From NCBI GenBank assembly GCA_016787415.1, contig JAEUUT010000143.1:1-64000 (forward strand): a stretch of DNA of 64,000 nt. The letters run 5' to 3'. Source of the DNA: Saprospiraceae bacterium (lineage in GTDB: Bacteria; Bacteroidota; Bacteroidia; Chitinophagales; Saprospiraceae). Made by a program: the position numbers and the translations under genes. Position 1 is the first letter of the stretch. Each line of letters opens with the position of its first letter. The notes below the pieces were generated by a model that saw nothing but the letters and a program-made list of their open reading frames with translations, did no database searches and had not been told where the DNA came from. Shown piece by piece: positions 61,749-64,000 of the stretch.

Positions 61749-64000
61749 ATGGAACTTTCGACCCGCTATTCGCCTGCCGATACTGAAGACCGCTGGTATG
61801 CCCACTGGGAACGCCGAGGATATTTCCGCTCCACTCCCGATGACAGGGAACCATTTACTATCGTCATCCCACCGCCTAATGTGACGGGCGTGCTCCACAT
61901 GGGGCACATGCTGAACAATACCATACAGGACATTTTGGTGCGCAAAGCGCGTATGGATGGCAAAAACGCTTGCTGGGTGCCTGGCACCGACCATGCCAGT
62001 ATTGCGACGGAAGCCAAAGTAGTGCGTTGGCTGCGAGAAGAAAAAAAACTGCGCAAGGCCGATATTACCCGTGAGCAGTTCATGGAATATGCCTACCAGT
62101 GGAAAGACAAGTATGGTGGCATCATTTTGAATCAGTTGCGCCGACTCGGCGCTTCTTGCGACTGGGAACGCACCGCCTTTACCATGGATCCGCAATACTA
62201 CGCGGACTGCATCCAGATGTTTGTGGATCTGTACCAGAAAGGAAAACTGTATCGTGGACAACGTATGGTCAACTGGGACCCAGAGGCCAAAACCGTTTTG
62301 TCGAACGAAGAGGTACTGTACTTCGAAGAACAATCGCATTTCTACCATATACATTATAAGAAAGAAGACGGGTCTGATGGCGTAGTCATTGCTACCCAAC
62401 GCCCTGAAACCATTTTTGCCGATGTGGCCGTGGCGGTTCACCCGAAAGATGCTCGCTATGCACACCTTGTCGGGCAAAAAGTAATGGTCCCCCTAATAGG
62501 TCGTGCCGTTCCTGTTATCGCCGACGAGTATGTAGACATCGAACTGGGTACAGGCGCCCTGAAAATTACCCCGGCGCATGACCCGAACGACTATGAAATC
62601 GGCCAGCGCCACCAACTCGATATCATCGACATTATCACGGATGATGGCCGAATCAGCGATCAATGTACTTTTACCCCGCTCGTAGGCCTCGATCGCTTCG
62701 AAGCCCGCAAGCAAATGGAAGCATTGCTGGAAGAGAGCGGAAATCTTGTAAAAATCGAGGATTATCAGACTAAAATCGGTCGCTCTGAGCGCACCAACGC
62801 CGTCGTAGAACCGAAACTTTCCTTGCAGTGGTTTGTAAAAATGGAAGACCTCGGTGCTCCGGCACTTCGGGCTGTCATTGAAGAAGAGATTAAATTTTAC
62901 CCTCCCAATTTCCAGAATCTTTACCGCAACTGGATGGAAAACCTCCGCGACTGGTGTATTTCCCGACAATTGTGGTGGGGACAGCGCATTCCGGCCTGGT
63001 ACCTAAAATCAGAGGGTTTAAGCCAGGAAACACACGTTTTTGTGGCAAAATCTGCCGAAGAAGCGCTAGAAATCGCCCGACAAAAGACCGGCAATGCACA
63101 ACTCAGTATGGATGACCTCCGCCAGGACGAAGACGTTCTGGATACCTGGGCGTCGTCGTGGCTCTGGCCCATCAGCGTATTCAACGGCTTTAGCAATCCG
63201 GAAGGTGAAATCAACTACTACTACCCCACCAGCGTTCTGGTGACAGGGTGGGACATTATCTTTTTCTGGGTGGCACGTATGATCATGGCCGGATACGAAT
63301 ACAAAGGCGCCCGGCCTTTCGAGTCTGTATATTTTACAGGTATGGTGCGCGATAAACTTCGGCGCAAAATGTCCAAATCGCTGGGGAACTCTCCGGATGC
63401 CCTAAAGTTGCTGGATGATTTCGGGGCCGACGGCGTGCGCTACGGCCTGATGTCGAGTGCTGCTGCCGGTGGCGATATTCTGTTTGATGAGAAACTATGT
63501 GAAAACGGCCGCAATTTTTGCAACAAACTCTGGAATGCCTTGCGCCTTGTAAAAGGCTGGCAAGTAACTGAAACACCTGAAAATGAAGAGGTTAAACGCA
63601 AAAATGAACTTGCTATTCTCTGGCTTCGGGAAAAATTCAACCAGGTTATTGCCGAAGGCGCCAATGATTTTAAACAGTTCCGTCTGAGCGAAGCGCTACT
63701 CGGCCTATACAGTTTTATCTGGGATGATTTCTGTTCCTGGTACCTCGAAATGATCAAACCGGGATATGAGCAGCCGATCGACCAGGCTACTTATGACGCG
63801 ACGCTCGACCTTTTCTCCGACTTGATGGTGGCATTGCATCCATTTATGCCATTTATCACGGAGGAAATCTGGCATCAATTGCGCGATCGTGCTGAAGGCA
63901 ATGACTGCTGCACGCAGCCCTACCCTGCTATTTCAAGTGCAAATGCTACCTTGATCGGGCAAGTAGAAACAGCCAAGGATGTCATTGCCAAAATCCGCGA
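61749..64000 (+). CDS. valS: Valyl-tRNA synthetase, 3' end beyond the window
   Basis: 750 codons are visible from ATG 61749 (MELSTRYSPADTEDRWYAHW); the frame is still open at base 64000. HIGH motif: PPPNVTGVLHMGHMLNNT; GTDHASIATEAKV; editing-domain TQRPETIFADVAVAVHP; KMSKS motif: RRKMSKSLGNSPDAL; anticodon-binding region WDDFCSWYLEMIKPGYE. Charges tRNA-Val. Typical family length is ~870-900 residues, so roughly 130 residues are missing. Confidence 0.95.
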   Translation, partial: MELSTRYSPADTEDRWYAHWERRGYFRSTPDDREPFTIVIPPPNVTGVLHMGHMLNNTIQDILVRKARMDGKNACWVPGTDHASIATEAKVVRWLREEKKLRKADITREQFMEYAYQWKDKYGGIILNQLRRLGASCDWERTAFTMDPQYYADCIQMFVDLYQKGKLYRGQRMVNWDPEAKTVLSNEEVLYFEEQSHFYHIHYKKEDGSDGVVIATQRPETIFADVAVAVHPKDARYAHLVGQKVMVPLIGRAVPVIADEYVDIELGTGALKITPAHDPNDYEIGQRHQLDIIDIITDDGRISDQCTFTPLVGLDRFEARKQMEALLEESGNLVKIEDYQTKIGRSERTNAVVEPKLSLQWFVKMEDLGAPALRAVIEEEIKFYPPNFQNLYRNWMENLRDWCISRQLWWGQRIPAWYLKSEGLSQETHVFVAKSAEEALEIARQKTGNAQLSMDDLRQDEDVLDTWASSWLWPISVFNGFSNPEGEINYYYPTSVLVTGWDIIFFWVARMIMAGYEYKGARPFESVYFTGMVRDKLRRKMSKSLGNSPDALKLLDDFGADGVRYGLMSSAAAGGDILFDEKLCENGRNFCNKLWNALRLVKGWQVTETPENEEVKRKNELAILWLREKFNQVIAEGANDFKQFRLSEALLGLYSFIWDDFCSWYLEMIKPGYEQPIDQATYDATLDLFSDLMVALHPFMPFITEEIWHQLRDRAEGNDCCTQPYPAISSANATLIGQVETAKDVIAKIR

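Overview
The window comes from a member of the Bacteroidota, most likely Saprospiria/Saprospiraceae-like (class guess from gene content only). Evidence: type IX secretion sorting tails of types A and B, a PorP/SprF-OmpA pair next to a giant HYR-repeat surface protein, sdhCAB with a Bacteroidetes-style cytochrome b, TANNTTTG -7 promoter boxes, and few Shine-Dalgarno sequences. The background has moderate GC; 20.0-38.0 kb and the middles of two genes near 58-60 kb are visibly AT-richer. No rRNA, tRNA, CRISPR or complete transposon was found.

Layout. 1-8.8 kb: end of a T9SS cargo protein, a 1580-residue HYR/cohesin-like protein with a type B sorting domain, a PorP/SprF protein and an OmpA-SPOR protein. 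8.9-19.5 kb: ferredoxin, succinate dehydrogenase sdhC-sdhA-[two paralogous secreted proteins]-sdhB, an alpha/beta-hydrolase lacking its nucleophile serine, a cysteine/cystathionine synthase, a cupin-like oxygenase and an alpha-oxoamine synthase (probably serine palmitoyltransferase). Nearly every gap from 14.3 to 18.2 kb holds a long hairpin built of short tandem units.

20.0-32.1 kb is the accessory core. A tyrosine recombinase with an unusual N-terminal half is followed, in the same direction, by co-oriented AT-rich genes separated by five 68-91 bp imperfect palindromes. These behave like integron attC sites: the first 8-11 bases of each cassette are complementary to the last bases of the same cassette, and stop codons abut or lie in the left core. 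The cargo includes GIY-YIG, HEPN-like, TIR, effector-associated (EAD-like) and WG-repeat proteins, a composition typical of defence or conflict systems. I regard this integron-like array with a non-classical integrase as the main candidate for an undescribed system.

32.2-45 kb: a DHFR-like pseudogene, a propeller-sensor/class III adenylate cyclase fusion, a ChaN/EreA-like protein, ankyrin protein, Crp/Fnr regulator, outer-membrane and small membrane proteins, msrB, cytochrome c peroxidase, a TlpA-dockerin T9SS protein, ribD and a GIN-domain protein. 45.7-50.4 kb: DUF1573 protein, recF, nadE, rimO. 50.5-55.4 kb: a DinB-like protein, then a Phe/Tyr biosynthetic operon (prephenate dehydratase, aminotransferase, prephenate dehydrogenase, DAHP synthase-chorismate mutase) preceded by a 30-codon leader peptide with 12 Phe/Tyr codons and an intrinsic terminator: a textbook-style attenuator. 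55.5-60.8 kb: three unknown genes on the minus strand, two of them paralogues. 61.7-64 kb: valS, cut by the window end.
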